Notes: generated by a model from the sequence alone, not told the origin. A stretch of 64,000 nt of DNA from Acetobacteraceae bacterium (GCA_021732665.1 JAKFUL010000018.1:19552-83551); one strand, 5' to 3'. Counted from the stretch's first letter, positions 39,133-48,341 are shown. Program-made: numbers and translations.

Positions 39133-39408
39133 ATGTTGGAGGAGCCGGCCGCGCAGGCCATGCGCCACGCCCTGTGGGTCTGCCTGCAACTCGGCGGGCC
39201 GCCGCTGCTGGCCATGCTCGCCGTGGGTGTCGTCATCTCGCTGTTGCAGGCGCTGACGCAGATCCAGGAATCCACCGTCTCGTTCCTGCCCAAGGTCGCG
39301 GTGATGGGCGGCATGCTGATGTGGCTCGGCCCCTTCATGGCGCATGTCATGCAGGCCTGGGCGCTGCAGTTGTTCGACCAGATGGTGGCGCTCGGCGGCT
39401 TGCCGTGA
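39133..39408 (+). CDS. fliQ: Flagellar type III export protein FliQ
   Basis: A 91-residue protein with two transmembrane helices (PLLAMLAVGVVISLLQALTQ and AVMGGMLMWLGPFMAHVMQ) flanking IQESTVSFLPKV, the FliQ signature. GGAGGTGGGG upstream is a strong ribosome site. Its TGA overlaps the GTG start of fliR. Confidence 0.95.
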   Translation: MLEEPAAQAMRHALWVCLQLGGPPLLAMLAVGVVISLLQALTQIQESTVSFLPKVAVMGGMLMWLGPFMAHVMQAWALQLFDQMVALGGLP

Positions 39409-40187
39409 GCGCCGAGGACGCGGCGTTGCTGGCCAGCCTGCCCGGCCTCGCCTTCCAGGCCAGCCTGCTGTTCTGCCGCCTCGGTGCCGCCACCATGCTG
39501 CTGCCCGGCCTGGGCGAGCAGGAGGTGCCGGCCAATATCCGCCTGGGCCTCGCATTGCTGCTGACCATGCTGCTGCTGCCGCTGCTGGCGCCGCTGCTGC
39601 CCCCGGCGCCTGAGGCGATTCCCGAACTCCTCCGGCTGCTGGTGCTGGAACTGGCGGCCGGCGTCTGGCTGGGCACGCTGGCGCGGCTGCTGGTCGTGGC
39701 GCTGGCCCTGGCGGGCCAGGTGATGGGCAACATGATCGGCCTGACCACGCCGTTGCAAGGCGACATGGTGCTGGGCGCCCAGGCCACGCCGCTGGGCCGC
39801 GTGATGGGCTTCGCCGCCACCGTGCTGGTGCTCTCCACCGGGCTCTATGCCCTGCCCCTGGCGGCGCTGGTGCACAGCTATGCCGTCTTGCCGCCGGGCG
39901 CGCCCTTCCCCGGCGATATGGCGGCCGATGCCGTGGCCGGCGCGGTGGCGGAGAGTTTTTCCCTCGCCCTGCGGCTCTCCGCGCCCTTCATCCTGGGCGG
40001 CGTGCTGTTCAATCTCGGCATGGGGTTGATCGCGCGGGTGGCGCCGCAGGTGCAGATCTTCGTTGTCGCCGCGCCGGCGCAGATCCTGCTCGGCATGGCG
40101 CTGCTGGCGCTGCTGCTGCCGGCCATCCTCACGCTCTGGCTGGGCGCGATGCAAACCGGCTTCCACGCCCTGCCCGGCGCCCCCTGA
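39405..40187 (+). CDS. fliR: Flagellar type III export protein FliR
   Basis: FliR is a core export-gate subunit with six helices. This 260-residue protein starts at GTG 39405 overlapping fliQ. Typical stretches: FCRLGAATMLLPGLGEQEVPANIRLGLALLLTMLLLP and GLIARVAPQVQIFVVAAPAQILLGMALL. Three bases separate it from flhB. Confidence 0.94.
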   Translation: MSAEDAALLASLPGLAFQASLLFCRLGAATMLLPGLGEQEVPANIRLGLALLLTMLLLPLLAPLLPPAPEAIPELLRLLVLELAAGVWLGTLARLLVVALALAGQVMGNMIGLTTPLQGDMVLGAQATPLGRVMGFAATVLVLSTGLYALPLAALVHSYAVLPPGAPFPGDMAADAVAGAVAESFSLALRLSAPFILGGVLFNLGMGLIARVAPQVQIFVVAAPAQILLGMALLALLLPAILTLWLGAMQTGFHALPGAP

Positions 40188-40190
40188 GAG

Positions 40191-41243
40191 ATGGCCGAGG
40201 ACGAGGATAAGAGCCAGAAGACCGAGGAAGCCTCCGCCCGGCGCATCCGCCGCGCGCGCGACCAGGGCCAGGTGGCGCTGAGCCGCGAGGCGGTGGCCTT
40301 CGGCGCCCTGGCGCTGGCCACCGCGGGGCTGCTGGCCTTCCTGCCCGGCGCCATTCGCGACGCGCTGCTGGTGATGCGCGGCGTGCTGGGCCGCAGCCAT
40401 GAGATCGGCACCGACACGGCGGCGCGCGGCTTCATGCTCACCTTCCTGTGGCTCTGCCTGCCGGTCATCGGCTGCGCCGCGCTGGGCGCCATCCTGGCCA
40501 CGTTGCTGCAGACCCGTGGGCTCGCCGTGCTCAGCCTGCTCAAGCCGCAATTCTCCCGCATTGATCCCTGGGCCGCGCTGAAAAAGATGTTCGGCGCCGA
40601 GCATGCGTTGGAGGTCGGCCGCAATGTGCTGAAGATCATCGTGGTGGCGGCCGCGCTGGCCTTCGTCACCGGCGATGTGGCGAAGCTTACGGCCAGCCTC
40701 AGCATGGACGAGGCAGCCCTGCTCGGGCTGATGGCCGATGGCGCGCGAAAGCTGCTCTATGTCGCCCTCGGCGCCTTCGCGCTCCTGGCGGGCGCCGATG
40801 TGTTGATCACCCGCCGGCGTCACCTGCGCGGGCTGCGCATGTCGCGGCAGGACCTCAAGGATGAGGCGAAGGAGAGCGAGGGCGACCCGATGGTGCGGGC
40901 ACGCCAGCGGCAATTGCGCGAAACCCGTGGGCGCCAGCGCATGCTGGCCGCGGTGCCCACCGCCACCGTGGTGATCACCAACCCCACGCATTACGCCGTG
41001 GCGCTGCGCTACGTCCCCGCCGAATCGGCGGCACCGCGGGTGGTGGCCAAGGGTGTGGACCAGGTGGCCGAGCGCATCCGCGAGGTGGCGCGCGAGGCCG
41101 GGGTACCGCTGCTGCCAAATCCGCCTTTGGCTCGTGCTTTGTGGAAACTGGATGTGGACACCGAGATTCCACCGGAGCATTGGGAAGCCGTGGCCGAAAT
41201 CATCGCCTTCGTCATGCGCCCGCGCGGCGCGTCTGCCCGATGA
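40191..41243 (+). CDS. flhB: Flagellar type III export switch protein FlhB
   Basis: FlhB controls the rod/hook-to-filament substrate switch by autocleavage at NPTH, seen here at 264-267. The 350-residue protein has four helices and the cytoplasmic domain MSRQDLKDEAKESEGDPMVRARQRQLR (218-243). Its stop overlaps the ATG of the histidine kinase gene by 4 bases. Confidence 0.97.
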   Translation: MAEDEDKSQKTEEASARRIRRARDQGQVALSREAVAFGALALATAGLLAFLPGAIRDALLVMRGVLGRSHEIGTDTAARGFMLTFLWLCLPVIGCAALGAILATLLQTRGLAVLSLLKPQFSRIDPWAALKKMFGAEHALEVGRNVLKIIVVAAALAFVTGDVAKLTASLSMDEAALLGLMADGARKLLYVALGAFALLAGADVLITRRRHLRGLRMSRQDLKDEAKESEGDPMVRARQRQLRETRGRQRMLAAVPTATVVITNPTHYAVALRYVPAESAAPRVVAKGVDQVAERIREVAREAGVPLLPNPPLARALWKLDVDTEIPPEHWEAVAEIIAFVMRPRGASAR

Positions 41244-42712
41244 GCCGCCGGGAGCAGGATTTCGCCGCCGGCGCCGCGGCCATGCTCGCGGCCATGCCGG
41301 AGGCCGCGGTGCTGCTCGATGCCCAGGCGCGCGTCATCGCGCTCAACCCCTCGGCCCGGGCGCTGCTGGGCCCTGCGCTGCACAGCGCCCCGGGCGATGC
41401 CGCCACCGCCTGGTTCCCGCCCGCGGAGCAGGAGCGCTTCCATGCCGCCCTGCGCGAGGGTGGCCAGTTCCGGCTCTCCCTGGTCGACCCGCTGGTCGCG
41501 CCACGGCCGGTGGAGGCGTTCCTGCGCTCCATGGCGCCGGGCATGCTGTTGCTGCGCATGACGCCGCCGGCACCGCCGAGCCGGGAGGAAAGGCTGGCCC
41601 TGCTGGGCCGCATGGCCGGCGGCATCGCGCATGATTTCAACAACATGCTCGCCATCATCCTGGGCGCCAGCGCCGCCGCCGCGCAGGCCGCGGAAGCCCC
41701 GGCCCGGGCGCGCGAATTCGCCGTGCTCGACGCGGCGGCGGAGCGCGGGGCGGGGCTGGTGCGGCAGCTTCTGGCCTTCGCCCGTCAGCAGGTGCTGGCA
41801 CCGCGCGCGCTGGCGCTGAACCCCCGGGTGGCGGCCATGGCGGAGTTGCTGCCCCGCCTGCTCGGCCGCGATATCCGGCTGGAGGTGGTCTTGGAGGAGC
41901 CTGGGCGCACCGTCCTGGCCGACCCCTCGCAACTCGACCAGGTGATCCTGAACCTGGCGGTGAATGCGCGCGACGCGATCCGTGCCTCGGGCCGGGGTGG
42001 GGTCATCCGGCTTTCCACCGGCCGGCGCGTGGTGCTGCGCAGTGGCGGCGAGGGGCCGGGCGCCATCCCGCCCGGCCGCTACGCCAGCATCGGCGTGGAG
42101 GATGACGGCCCCGGCATCCCGCCCGACGTGCTGGCGCGGATCTTCGAGCCGTTCTTTTCGACGAAGATCGACCAGGGCGGCACCGGGCTGGGCCTCGCCA
42201 CGGTGCAGGGCATCGTGGCGCAGAGCGGCGGCCATGTGCTGGCCGAATCGCCGCCGGGCGGCGGCAGCCGTTTCACCATCCTGCTGCCCCGGCATGAGGG
42301 CGAGGCCGAGCCCGAAGCCCCGCCGCCACCCAGCGAAACCCGCCCCGCCACCATCCTGCTGGCCGAGGATGAGCCGGCCTTGCTTCGCCTCTGCGCCCAG
42401 GCGCTGGAACAGGCCGGCCATACCGTGCTGCAGGCCGGGGATGGCTACGCCGCCACCGAGGCGCTGGAGGAGGGAGCCACCCCTGACCTCCTGGTCACCG
42501 ATGTCTCGATGCCCGGCATGGATGGGGTGGCGCTGGCCCGCGCCGCCCGGGCGGCGCGGCCGGAGCTGAAGGTGCTGCTGCTCTCGGGCTATGCCGCGGC
42601 CACGCTGAAGGTGGATCTGGCGGCCGAGGGCTGGCATTTCCTGGCCAAGCCCTGCGCCGCCGACGCCCTGCGCGCCGCGGTGACCAGCGCTCTTGCCAAA
42701 CCCTCCCGCTAA
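41240..42712 (+). CDS. Soluble CckA-like hybrid histidine kinase
   Basis: The 490-residue protein has a short PAS-like N-terminus (about 10-110), a CckA-subfamily H-box GGIAHDFNNMLAIILGAS with His131, an ATPase domain (NLAVNARDAI, DDGPGIPPDVLARIFEPFFSTK, GTGLGLATVQGIV) and a C-terminal receiver with phospho-acceptor Asp421 (LVTDVSMPGMDG). CckA proper is membrane-bound with two PAS domains; no helices are present here. It is translationally coupled to flhB. Confidence 0.9.
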   Translation: MSRREQDFAAGAAAMLAAMPEAAVLLDAQARVIALNPSARALLGPALHSAPGDAATAWFPPAEQERFHAALREGGQFRLSLVDPLVAPRPVEAFLRSMAPGMLLLRMTPPAPPSREERLALLGRMAGGIAHDFNNMLAIILGASAAAAQAAEAPARAREFAVLDAAAERGAGLVRQLLAFARQQVLAPRALALNPRVAAMAELLPRLLGRDIRLEVVLEEPGRTVLADPSQLDQVILNLAVNARDAIRASGRGGVIRLSTGRRVVLRSGGEGPGAIPPGRYASIGVEDDGPGIPPDVLARIFEPFFSTKIDQGGTGLGLATVQGIVAQSGGHVLAESPPGGGSRFTILLPRHEGEAEPEAPPPPSETRPATILLAEDEPALLRLCAQALEQAGHTVLQAGDGYAATEALEEGATPDLLVTDVSMPGMDGVALARAARAARPELKVLLLSGYAAATLKVDLAAEGWHFLAKPCAADALRAAVTSALAKPSR

Positions 42713-42727
42713 GAACATAATTAGAAC
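42713..42727. promoter_or_regulatory. SOS box (LexA site) upstream of recA
   Basis: GAAC-ATAATTA-GAAC is a perfect alphaproteobacterial LexA motif (GAAC-N7-GAAC, or GTTC-N7-GTTC on the other strand). It begins directly after the stop codon of the kinase gene, 118 bases before the recA ATG. Repression by LexA and induction by DNA damage follow from family knowledge. Confidence 0.85.
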
Positions 42728-42844
42728 GTAGACGATTCGGGCTTTATTCACTTGGCTGCGACGCGGCGGCACCCTTAGTGTCGGCTGCGCGAGTGGATGC
42801 GGGTCGCTGCGCGCTAAGGTTGCAGCCAGGAAGGGGGCACTGGG

Positions 42845-43882
42845 ATGGATAAGGGTAAAGCGCTGGAGGCGGCGCTCAGCCAGATCGAGAGGTCCTTCGG
42901 CAAGGGCTCGATCATGCGCATGGGCTCGAAGAACGCCATCGAGGATATCGAGGTCATCTCCACCGGCTCGCTGGGGCTGGATATCGGCCTGGGGATCGGC
43001 GGGCTGCCCAAAGGGCGTGTCGTCGAGATCTATGGTCCGGAAAGCTCGGGCAAGACGACGCTGGCGCTGCATGTGATCGCCGAGGCCCAGAAAGCCGGCG
43101 GCACCTGCGCCTTCATCGATGCCGAGCACGCGCTCGACCCCGGCTATGCCCGCAAGCTGGGAGTGAATGTGGACGACCTGCTGATCAGCCAGCCCGATGC
43201 CGGCGAACAGGCGCTGGAGATCGCCGACACGCTGGTCCGCTCGGGCGCCATCGACGTGCTGGTGGTGGACAGCGTGGCGGCGCTCGTTCCGAAGGCGGAA
43301 CTCGAGGGCGAGATGGGCGACACCCATGTCGGCCTGCATGCCCGCCTGATGAGCCAGGCGCTGCGCAAGCTGACAGGCAATATCAGCCGCTCGGGCTGCC
43401 TCGTCGTGTTCCTGAACCAGATCCGCCTGAAGATCGGCGTGATGTTCGGCAACCCCGAGACCACGACGGGTGGCAATGCGCTGAAATTCTACGCCTCGGT
43501 GCGCCTGGAAATCCGCCGCACCGGCGCGATCAAGGAGCGCGAGGAGGTCGTCGGCAACGCGACGCGCGTGAAGGTGGTGAAGAACAAGATGGCGCCGCCT
43601 TTCCGCCAGGTCGAGTTCGACATCATGTATGGCGAGGGCATTTCCAAGGTCGGCGAACTCATCGATCTCGGTGTGAAGGCGGGGGTGGTGGAGAAATCCG
43701 GCGCCTGGTTCAGCGCCGAGGGCCAGCGCATCGGCCAGGGGCGCGAGAACGCCAAGCAGTTCCTGCGCGACAACCCCCATGTCGCCGCCGCCATCGAGAA
43801 GAAGGTGCGTGATCAATCCGGCGTGGTGGCGAACGCCATGATGACCACGCCGGATGCGGAAGAGGCCGCGGCGGCCGAGTAG
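42845..43882 (+). CDS. recA: Recombinase RecA
   Basis: RecA drives homologous recombination and stimulates LexA self-cleavage. The 345-residue protein has Walker [10 protein letters not shown] (64-72), the Walker B region LVVDSVAAL, the loop 1-2 segment [23 protein letters not shown], and the [28 protein letters not shown] region. GGAAGGGGG precedes the ATG. Its stop directly abuts the convergent methyltransferase stop. Confidence 0.98.
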   Translation: MDKGKALEAALSQIERSFGKGSIMRMGSKNAIEDIEVISTGSLGLDIGLGIGGLPKGRVVEIYGPESSGKTTLALHVIAEAQKAGGTCAFIDAEHALDPGYARKLGVNVDDLLISQPDAGEQALEIADTLVRSGAIDVLVVDSVAALVPKAELEGEMGDTHVGLHARLMSQALRKLTGNISRSGCLVVFLNQIRLKIGVMFGNPETTTGGNALKFYASVRLEIRRTGAIKEREEVVGNATRVKVVKNKMAPPFRQVEFDIMYGEGISKVGELIDLGVKAGVVEKSGAWFSAEGQRIGQGRENAKQFLRDNPHVAAAIEKKVRDQSGVVANAMMTTPDAEEAAAAE

Positions 43883-44752
43883 TTACGCCGGCAGCGCCAG
43901 CACATCCATGTGCGGCACGGTGGCGGAGAGCTTTTCCGCCGCCGCCTGGTCCAGCCGATCCTCGGCCCAGTCCTCGATCCGCCAGGCCTCGCGCTTTTCC
44001 TGCAGCAGGGCCGCGTCGGCGCAGCCGGCGGCCAGTTCGCTCAGCATGGCGCCGAAGCGGCGGGGGATGCGCCAGGGTGAGGGGCTTTGTTCCACCGCAT
44101 ATCCCTGCGCGGTGAAGGCGCGGGCGATCGCCGCCGGCGCCGCATGCCCCAGCGCCCTTCCGCCAAAGCCCTTGTCGCGGGCCTGGTCGCGCTCGAAGCC
44201 GCGGCGCACCCAGGCATCCTGGGGATGCGGCGGCACGAAGCGCGCCGCGCCGGTGACGTTCAGCGCGGCGTAGAACGGCATTTTTCGCGCCGCGCAGGCG
44301 CCGGCCATGCGCTCCAGCCAGTTCTCGCTCACCAGGTCGCAGAGCGCCGTGTTCACCACCGCATCCACACTGTGCAGCGGCAAATTCGCCGGCGCCTCGC
44401 GCAGATCGGCGAGCAGCCCCTCCACCCGCCAGGCGCCGCGCGGCGTGTGCACCAGCAGGGCGCGCTTGCCGGGGGAGGTCACCTTCCAGCCCATCGATTC
44501 GGCCCGCTCGGCGGTGGTGTCGAAGGCGCGCTCGATCAGCGAGGGGTCGGCATCCACCAGCGTCCAGGCCTGCGGCCGGCCGATGTAAAGCCCGAGCCAG
44601 CGCAGCAGCGAACCGGTGCCGGCACCCAGATCCATGATCCGCGGCCGCGCCGGCAGGGCGGCGGAAAGCCTGGCCGCCAAGGCCTCGTCGCGCGCCGCCG
44701 CGTCATGCGCCTCACGCAGTTCGAGCCAGTCGGCGGAAAAATTCTCAGCCAT
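43883..44752 (-). CDS. Class I SAM-dependent methyltransferase in pterin-like cluster
   Basis: The 289-residue protein has the SAM motif RIMDLGAGTGSLLRWL (about 40-55), TLVDADPSLIERA and DAVVNTALCDLVSENWLERM. It is the last gene of a five-gene minus-strand cluster and overlaps the glycosyltransferase by 8 bases. The methyl acceptor is unknown; a glycosylated product of the cluster is plausible. Start at 44752. Confidence 0.85.
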   Translation of the reverse strand: MAENFSADWLELREAHDAAARDEALAARLSAALPARPRIMDLGAGTGSLLRWLGLYIGRPQAWTLVDADPSLIERAFDTTAERAESMGWKVTSPGKRALLVHTPRGAWRVEGLLADLREAPANLPLHSVDAVVNTALCDLVSENWLERMAGACAARKMPFYAALNVTGAARFVPPHPQDAWVRRGFERDQARDKGFGGRALGHAAPAAIARAFTAQGYAVEQSPSPWRIPRRFGAMLSELAAGCADAALLQEKREAWRIEDWAEDRLDQAAAEKLSATVPHMDVLALPA

Positions 44753-45776
44753 GCGCAAGCTCCAGTTCGGTGACGAAAGCCTGGGCGCGATCGGCCCAGC
44801 GCGGCAGGGATTGCCCGGCTTCCCAGGCGGCATCGGCCATCTGCGCCCGCAACCCGGGGTCGAAAATCACCCGGCGCAGCGCCCGGCTGAGCGAATCATG
44901 GTCGCCGGGCGGGGCGATCACGCAGGCATCGCGCGGCACCACATCGGCGATGGCGCCGCCCCTGGTGATGGCGCAGGGCAGGCCGCGGGCCAGCGCCTCG
45001 GCCGCCGCCATCCCATAGCCCTCCCAATGGGTGGCGAGCGCGAAGATATCGGCCTGGGCATAGGCGGCATCCAGCGCCTCGCCCTCCAGCTCGTCAAGGA
45101 ACTGCACCCGCTGGGCAATGCCCAGCTCCTCCGCCAGGGCGGCAAGGCCATGGGCATGCACCGCATCGCGCGGCGCGCCAACGATGCCAAGCGTCCATTC
45201 CAGATCGGTCAGCCGGCCCAGCGCGCGCAGCAGCACGTCATGGCCCTTGCGCGGCACCAGCGTGCCGACGCTCACGATCCGCACCGGGCTGCCCGTGCCG
45301 GTGGCGCGGGCGGCGGCATCGGTGCCGGGTTCCACCACACCGACCCGCGCCGGCTCCACCGCGAAATCGGCCACCAGCCGCTCGGCCGTCAGGCGCGATG
45401 TGGCGATCAGCCGGGGCAGGGCGGGGAAGAGAAGCCTCTCCCGCGCCCGCAGCGCCTCGGCATCCAGCCCGGTTTCCAGCGCGGTGGGGTGGTGGATCAG
45501 GCCGATGGCGCCGCGCGCCACCAGCATGGGCGCGATGGCGGCGAAGGCGGGCAGGCCCAGCCCGTCCACCACCGGGATCATCCCCTCCGGCAGGGCCTCC
45601 AGCGCGGCCCGCGCCGCCGCCTCGGCCGCCGCGTCGGGCAGCGGGTGGCGACCGCCAAGTTCCACCACCACCACGTCGTGCCCCAGCCCGCGCAGCCCCT
45701 CGACCATGCGGCGATCATAGAGATAGCCGCCGGACAGTGCCGAAAACGGCGCCGGGACGATTAGCGCGAGCTTCAC
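44745..45776 (-). CDS. GT4-family glycosyltransferase
   Basis: A 343-residue GT-B enzyme. The C-terminal domain shows SVGTLVPRKGHDVLLRAL, then THWEGYGMAAAEALARGLPCAITRGGAI with the EX7E nucleotide-sugar motif; the N-terminal domain begins LIVPAPFSALSGGYLYDRRMV. It begins with GTG at 45776 overlapping the stop of the PTPS-like gene (GTGA). It would add a sugar to the cluster product. Confidence 0.9.
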   Translation of the reverse strand: MKLALIVPAPFSALSGGYLYDRRMVEGLRGLGHDVVVVELGGRHPLPDAAAEAAARAALEALPEGMIPVVDGLGLPAFAAIAPMLVARGAIGLIHHPTALETGLDAEALRARERLLFPALPRLIATSRLTAERLVADFAVEPARVGVVEPGTDAAARATGTGSPVRIVSVGTLVPRKGHDVLLRALGRLTDLEWTLGIVGAPRDAVHAHGLAALAEELGIAQRVQFLDELEGEALDAAYAQADIFALATHWEGYGMAAAEALARGLPCAITRGGAIADVVPRDACVIAPPGDHDSLSRALRRVIFDPGLRAQMADAAWEAGQSLPRWADRAQAFVTELELAHG

Positions 45777-46174
45777 GCAACCGGCCCCTCAAACGCGGCC
45801 CAGGCGACATGGCTCTCGCGCAGCAGCACCTTGATCGCCTTCACCTGCGCCGCCCCCGGGCCCATGCGGCCATCGCGGCAGGCCTCGGCCAGCAACCCAT
45901 GGATGAAAAACGCCAGGTATTCCGTGGTGGTGTTCTTGCCGGCGAAGACTTCCTCGGTGTCGAGGTTTCGGTAATCCATCGCCGCCAGGATTTTTCTAAG
46001 CTCATCCTTGGCCAGGCCGATATCGATCAGCAGATGCAGATGGTCGATGGTTTCGGCGCGGAACTCCGCCTCGACCACGAAGGTCGCGCCATGCAGGCGC
46101 TGGGCGGGGCCAAACTCGGCGCCACGAAAGCTGTGCGCGACCATGATGTGATCGACGACGGTCAGGCTGTACAT
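45773..46174 (-). CDS. Divergent 6-pyruvoyltetrahydropterin synthase/QueD-like protein
   Basis: This 133-residue protein has the PTPS/QueD fold pattern: His14 in MVAHSF, His28 in RLHGAT, DYRNLD and NTTTEYLA. The LHGHxY zinc motif reads LHGAT, so the third zinc His is Ala30, and the catalytic Cys four residues before the first His of the pair is Ala24; there is no Cys in the first 90 residues. It may have lost or changed the PTPS/QueD reaction. Start at 46174 has GGAGATC upstream; it overlaps the dehydrogenase stop. Confidence 0.82.
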   Translation of the reverse strand: MYSLTVVDHIMVAHSFRGAEFGPAQRLHGATFVVEAEFRAETIDHLHLLIDIGLAKDELRKILAAMDYRNLDTEEVFAGKNTTTEYLAFFIHGLLAEACRDGRMGPGAAQVKAIKVLLRESHVAWAAFEGPVA

Positions 46175-47139
46175 CAGAGGGGATCTCCGTAGGAAATGAC
46201 AGGGCAAAGGGCGGGTCGGTCGAGCAGTGCTGCGTAGCGCGCCGGCAGTTCGTCGAAGGGCACGGGGGTTTCCAGCAGCCCGTCCAGCCGCTGGTCGCAG
46301 AGCAGCCGCAGGGCCAGCGCCATGCGCTCGCCATGGCCGCGGCGGCCGCGCATGGCGGTGGCCACGCTGCCGACCTGGGTGGAGACCAGCGACAGCCGCT
46401 TCTGATGGAAATTCTCCCCCAGAGGCAGGGCAGGGCGCGTGGCGCCGAACCAGCTCGCCTCGATGATCCGGCCCTCGAAGCCCGCGCGGTCCAGCGCCAG
46501 CGCAAGGCCGGCCTCGCTGGCCGAGGCGTGGATGATCAGCTCGCGCTCACCTGGCACATCATCGGGCGCCGCGAAGCGCGCACCCAGCGCGGCGGCGATG
46601 CCGGCGCGGGAGAGGTCGCGGTCCGTCACCACCACCTCCAGCCCGGGGATCTGCGCCAGCAGATAGGCGCTGAGCAGCCCGACCACGCCGGCGCCGATCA
46701 CCAGGGCGCGCTCCCCGGCCAGCGGCCGGGCGTCCCAAAGGATGTTCAGCGCCGTCTCCATATTGGCGCCGAGCACGGCACGCGCGGTGGGCAACGCATC
46801 CGGAAGCACGGCGCAAAGCCCGATCGGTGCCACGAAACGCTCCTGATGCGGGGCAAGGGCGAAGACCCGGCTTCCGGCCAGCCTGCCCTCCTCCACCACG
46901 CCCACGGCGCAATAGCCGTATTTCACCACCCCGCCGAAATCGCCCTCCTGCAGGGGCGCGCGCATGGTGGCGTATTGGTTCTCCGGCACGCGGTGGTGCA
47001 GCACCAGGCGTTCCGTGCCGCGCGAGATGCCGCTGGCCAGCATGCGCACCAGCAGATCATCCGGGCCAGGGGTGGGCAGCGGGGTGTCGCGCAGCGCGGC
47101 CTCGCCCGGCGCCACCACCCACAGGGCGCGCGCGGTCAT
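46174..47139 (-). CDS. Zinc-type alcohol dehydrogenase-like MDR protein (BchC-related)
   Basis: A 321-residue medium-chain dehydrogenase. It has GISRGTERLVLHHRVPE, resembling the BchC subfamily rather than classical zinc alcohol dehydrogenases, then the Rossmann motif ALVIGAGVVGLLSAYLLAQ with DRD as acidic end. The Cys-rich structural zinc lobe is missing. The start at 47139 overlaps the upstream stop by ATGA; an ATG two codons earlier (47145) is possible. Confidence 0.85.
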   Translation of the reverse strand: MTARALWVVAPGEAALRDTPLPTPGPDDLLVRMLASGISRGTERLVLHHRVPENQYATMRAPLQEGDFGGVVKYGYCAVGVVEEGRLAGSRVFALAPHQERFVAPIGLCAVLPDALPTARAVLGANMETALNILWDARPLAGERALVIGAGVVGLLSAYLLAQIPGLEVVVTDRDLSRAGIAAALGARFAAPDDVPGERELIIHASASEAGLALALDRAGFEGRIIEASWFGATRPALPLGENFHQKRLSLVSTQVGSVATAMRGRRGHGERMALALRLLCDQRLDGLLETPVPFDELPARYAALLDRPALCPVISYGDPL

Positions 47140-47897
47140 GGGCATAGCGGCGGCCTGGCGCGGCCGAGGTCGATGTCGAACAGCACATCGGGCGCGATGT
47201 CGTGGATGGTCCAGGAAAACCGCATGCCGTCGGCGATGCAGCCGGCCTCGGGCAGGGCGAAGGCGGGGCGGCCGCTGCCCAGGATGATGGGTGCGACGGT
47301 GACATGCAGCCGGTCCAGCAGCCCGGCCATGAGGAAGCGCGAAACGGTGACGCCGCCGCCTTCCACGAAGACTTTCCGCAGGCCGCGCGCGCCCAGCGCC
47401 GCCAGCAGCGCCGCCAGGTCCAGCCTGCCATCGGCCCCGCGCGGCAGGGCCAGCACCTCGGCCATGCCATGCGCGGGCATGGCGCGATCCGCCGCCACCG
47501 CCAGCAAGGTCGGTGGGCCATCGCAAAACACTCTCGCGGTGGCGGGAAGCCGGGCTTCGGTGTCGATCACCACCCGCACGGGATGCGGCCCGGGCACCAG
47601 CCGCGTGGTCAGCAGCGGGTCATCGGCGGCCACCGTGGCCGCACCCACCACCACGGCATGGCACAGCGCCCGCAGCCGGTGGGTGTGGCGCAGATCGGCC
47701 GGCCCGCCGATCCATTGCGACACGCCGCCTTGCGTGGCGATCCGCCCATCCAGCGTCTGCGCCAGCCTTCCCACGACGAGGCAGCCATCCGCGGCCCTGA
47801 GGGGCGCCAGAACCGGGCCGAACAGCGCGCCGAGCGGCCCCGCCACCTGCCCGCCGGCGAGCAGCGCCGACCATTCGCCTTCATCGCCAGCATCCAT
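47136..47897 (-). CDS. RibD C-terminal-domain reductase
   Basis: The 253-residue protein has the RibD reductase/dihydrofolate reductase-like fold: VGRLAQTLDGRIATQGG, HAVVVGAATVAADDPLLTTR, VFVEGGGVTVSRFLMAGLLDRLHVTVAPIILG. There is no deaminase domain, so it is not a full RibD. It is likely a pyrimidine or pterin-type NAD(P)H reductase. It is the first gene of the cluster, 42 bases after the FlgN-like stop on the same strand. Confidence 0.88.
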   Translation of the reverse strand: MDAGDEGEWSALLAGGQVAGPLGALFGPVLAPLRAADGCLVVGRLAQTLDGRIATQGGVSQWIGGPADLRHTHRLRALCHAVVVGAATVAADDPLLTTRLVPGPHPVRVVIDTEARLPATARVFCDGPPTLLAVAADRAMPAHGMAEVLALPRGADGRLDLAALLAALGARGLRKVFVEGGGVTVSRFLMAGLLDRLHVTVAPIILGSGRPAFALPEAGCIADGMRFSWTIHDIAPDVLFDIDLGRARPPLCP

Positions 47898-47939
47898 ACC
47901 CGGGGTATGCCCGCGGATCGCGGCGACAGGAAGGGGCGA

Positions 47940-48341
47940 TCACACCCGGGCGGAGACGGCCAGCGAGGGCGCCTGGCGCAGCGCCCGCGCCCGGCCCATG
48001 GCGCCGTAGCCAGGGGCGGCGGCACGCGGCAGGGCGGCGCCCGCGATGGTCTCGATGACGCGGGACTGCAACGCGATGGCGTGTTCGAGCAGCCGGCGGT
48101 TCTCCGCGCCCAGGGTTTGCAGCCGTGCCGCCAGGGCGGCGGTGGTCTCGCGCTCATCGCCCAGCGCGCGGGTGCCGGTCTTGCTGGCGGCGGCGGTGGC
48201 GGCGGCGAAGGCGTCCGAGGCCTGCATCTTGGCCGTGGCCAGCGATGCGGCGCGCGCGAGGTCGAGCGCGGCCAGGGCCTCGTTCTCGAGGCGCAGCGCC
48301 TCGGCCAGCCTGGTGCCGGATGTGATGACGGCGTCCATCAT
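47940..48341 (-). CDS. FlgN-like flagellar chaperone candidate
   Basis: The 133-residue protein is almost wholly helical (LRLENEALAALDLARAASLATAKMQA, then LAARLQTLGAENRRLLEHAIALQSRVIETI), like FlgN, the chaperone of hook-associated proteins. Sequence identity to known FlgN is low so the name is tentative. Its ATG is inside the flgJ stop region (ATGATGG), indicating coupling. Confidence 0.6.
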   Translation of the reverse strand: MMDAVITSGTRLAEALRLENEALAALDLARAASLATAKMQASDAFAAATAAASKTGTRALGDERETTAALAARLQTLGAENRRLLEHAIALQSRVIETIAGAALPRAAAPGYGAMGRARALRQAPSLAVSARV

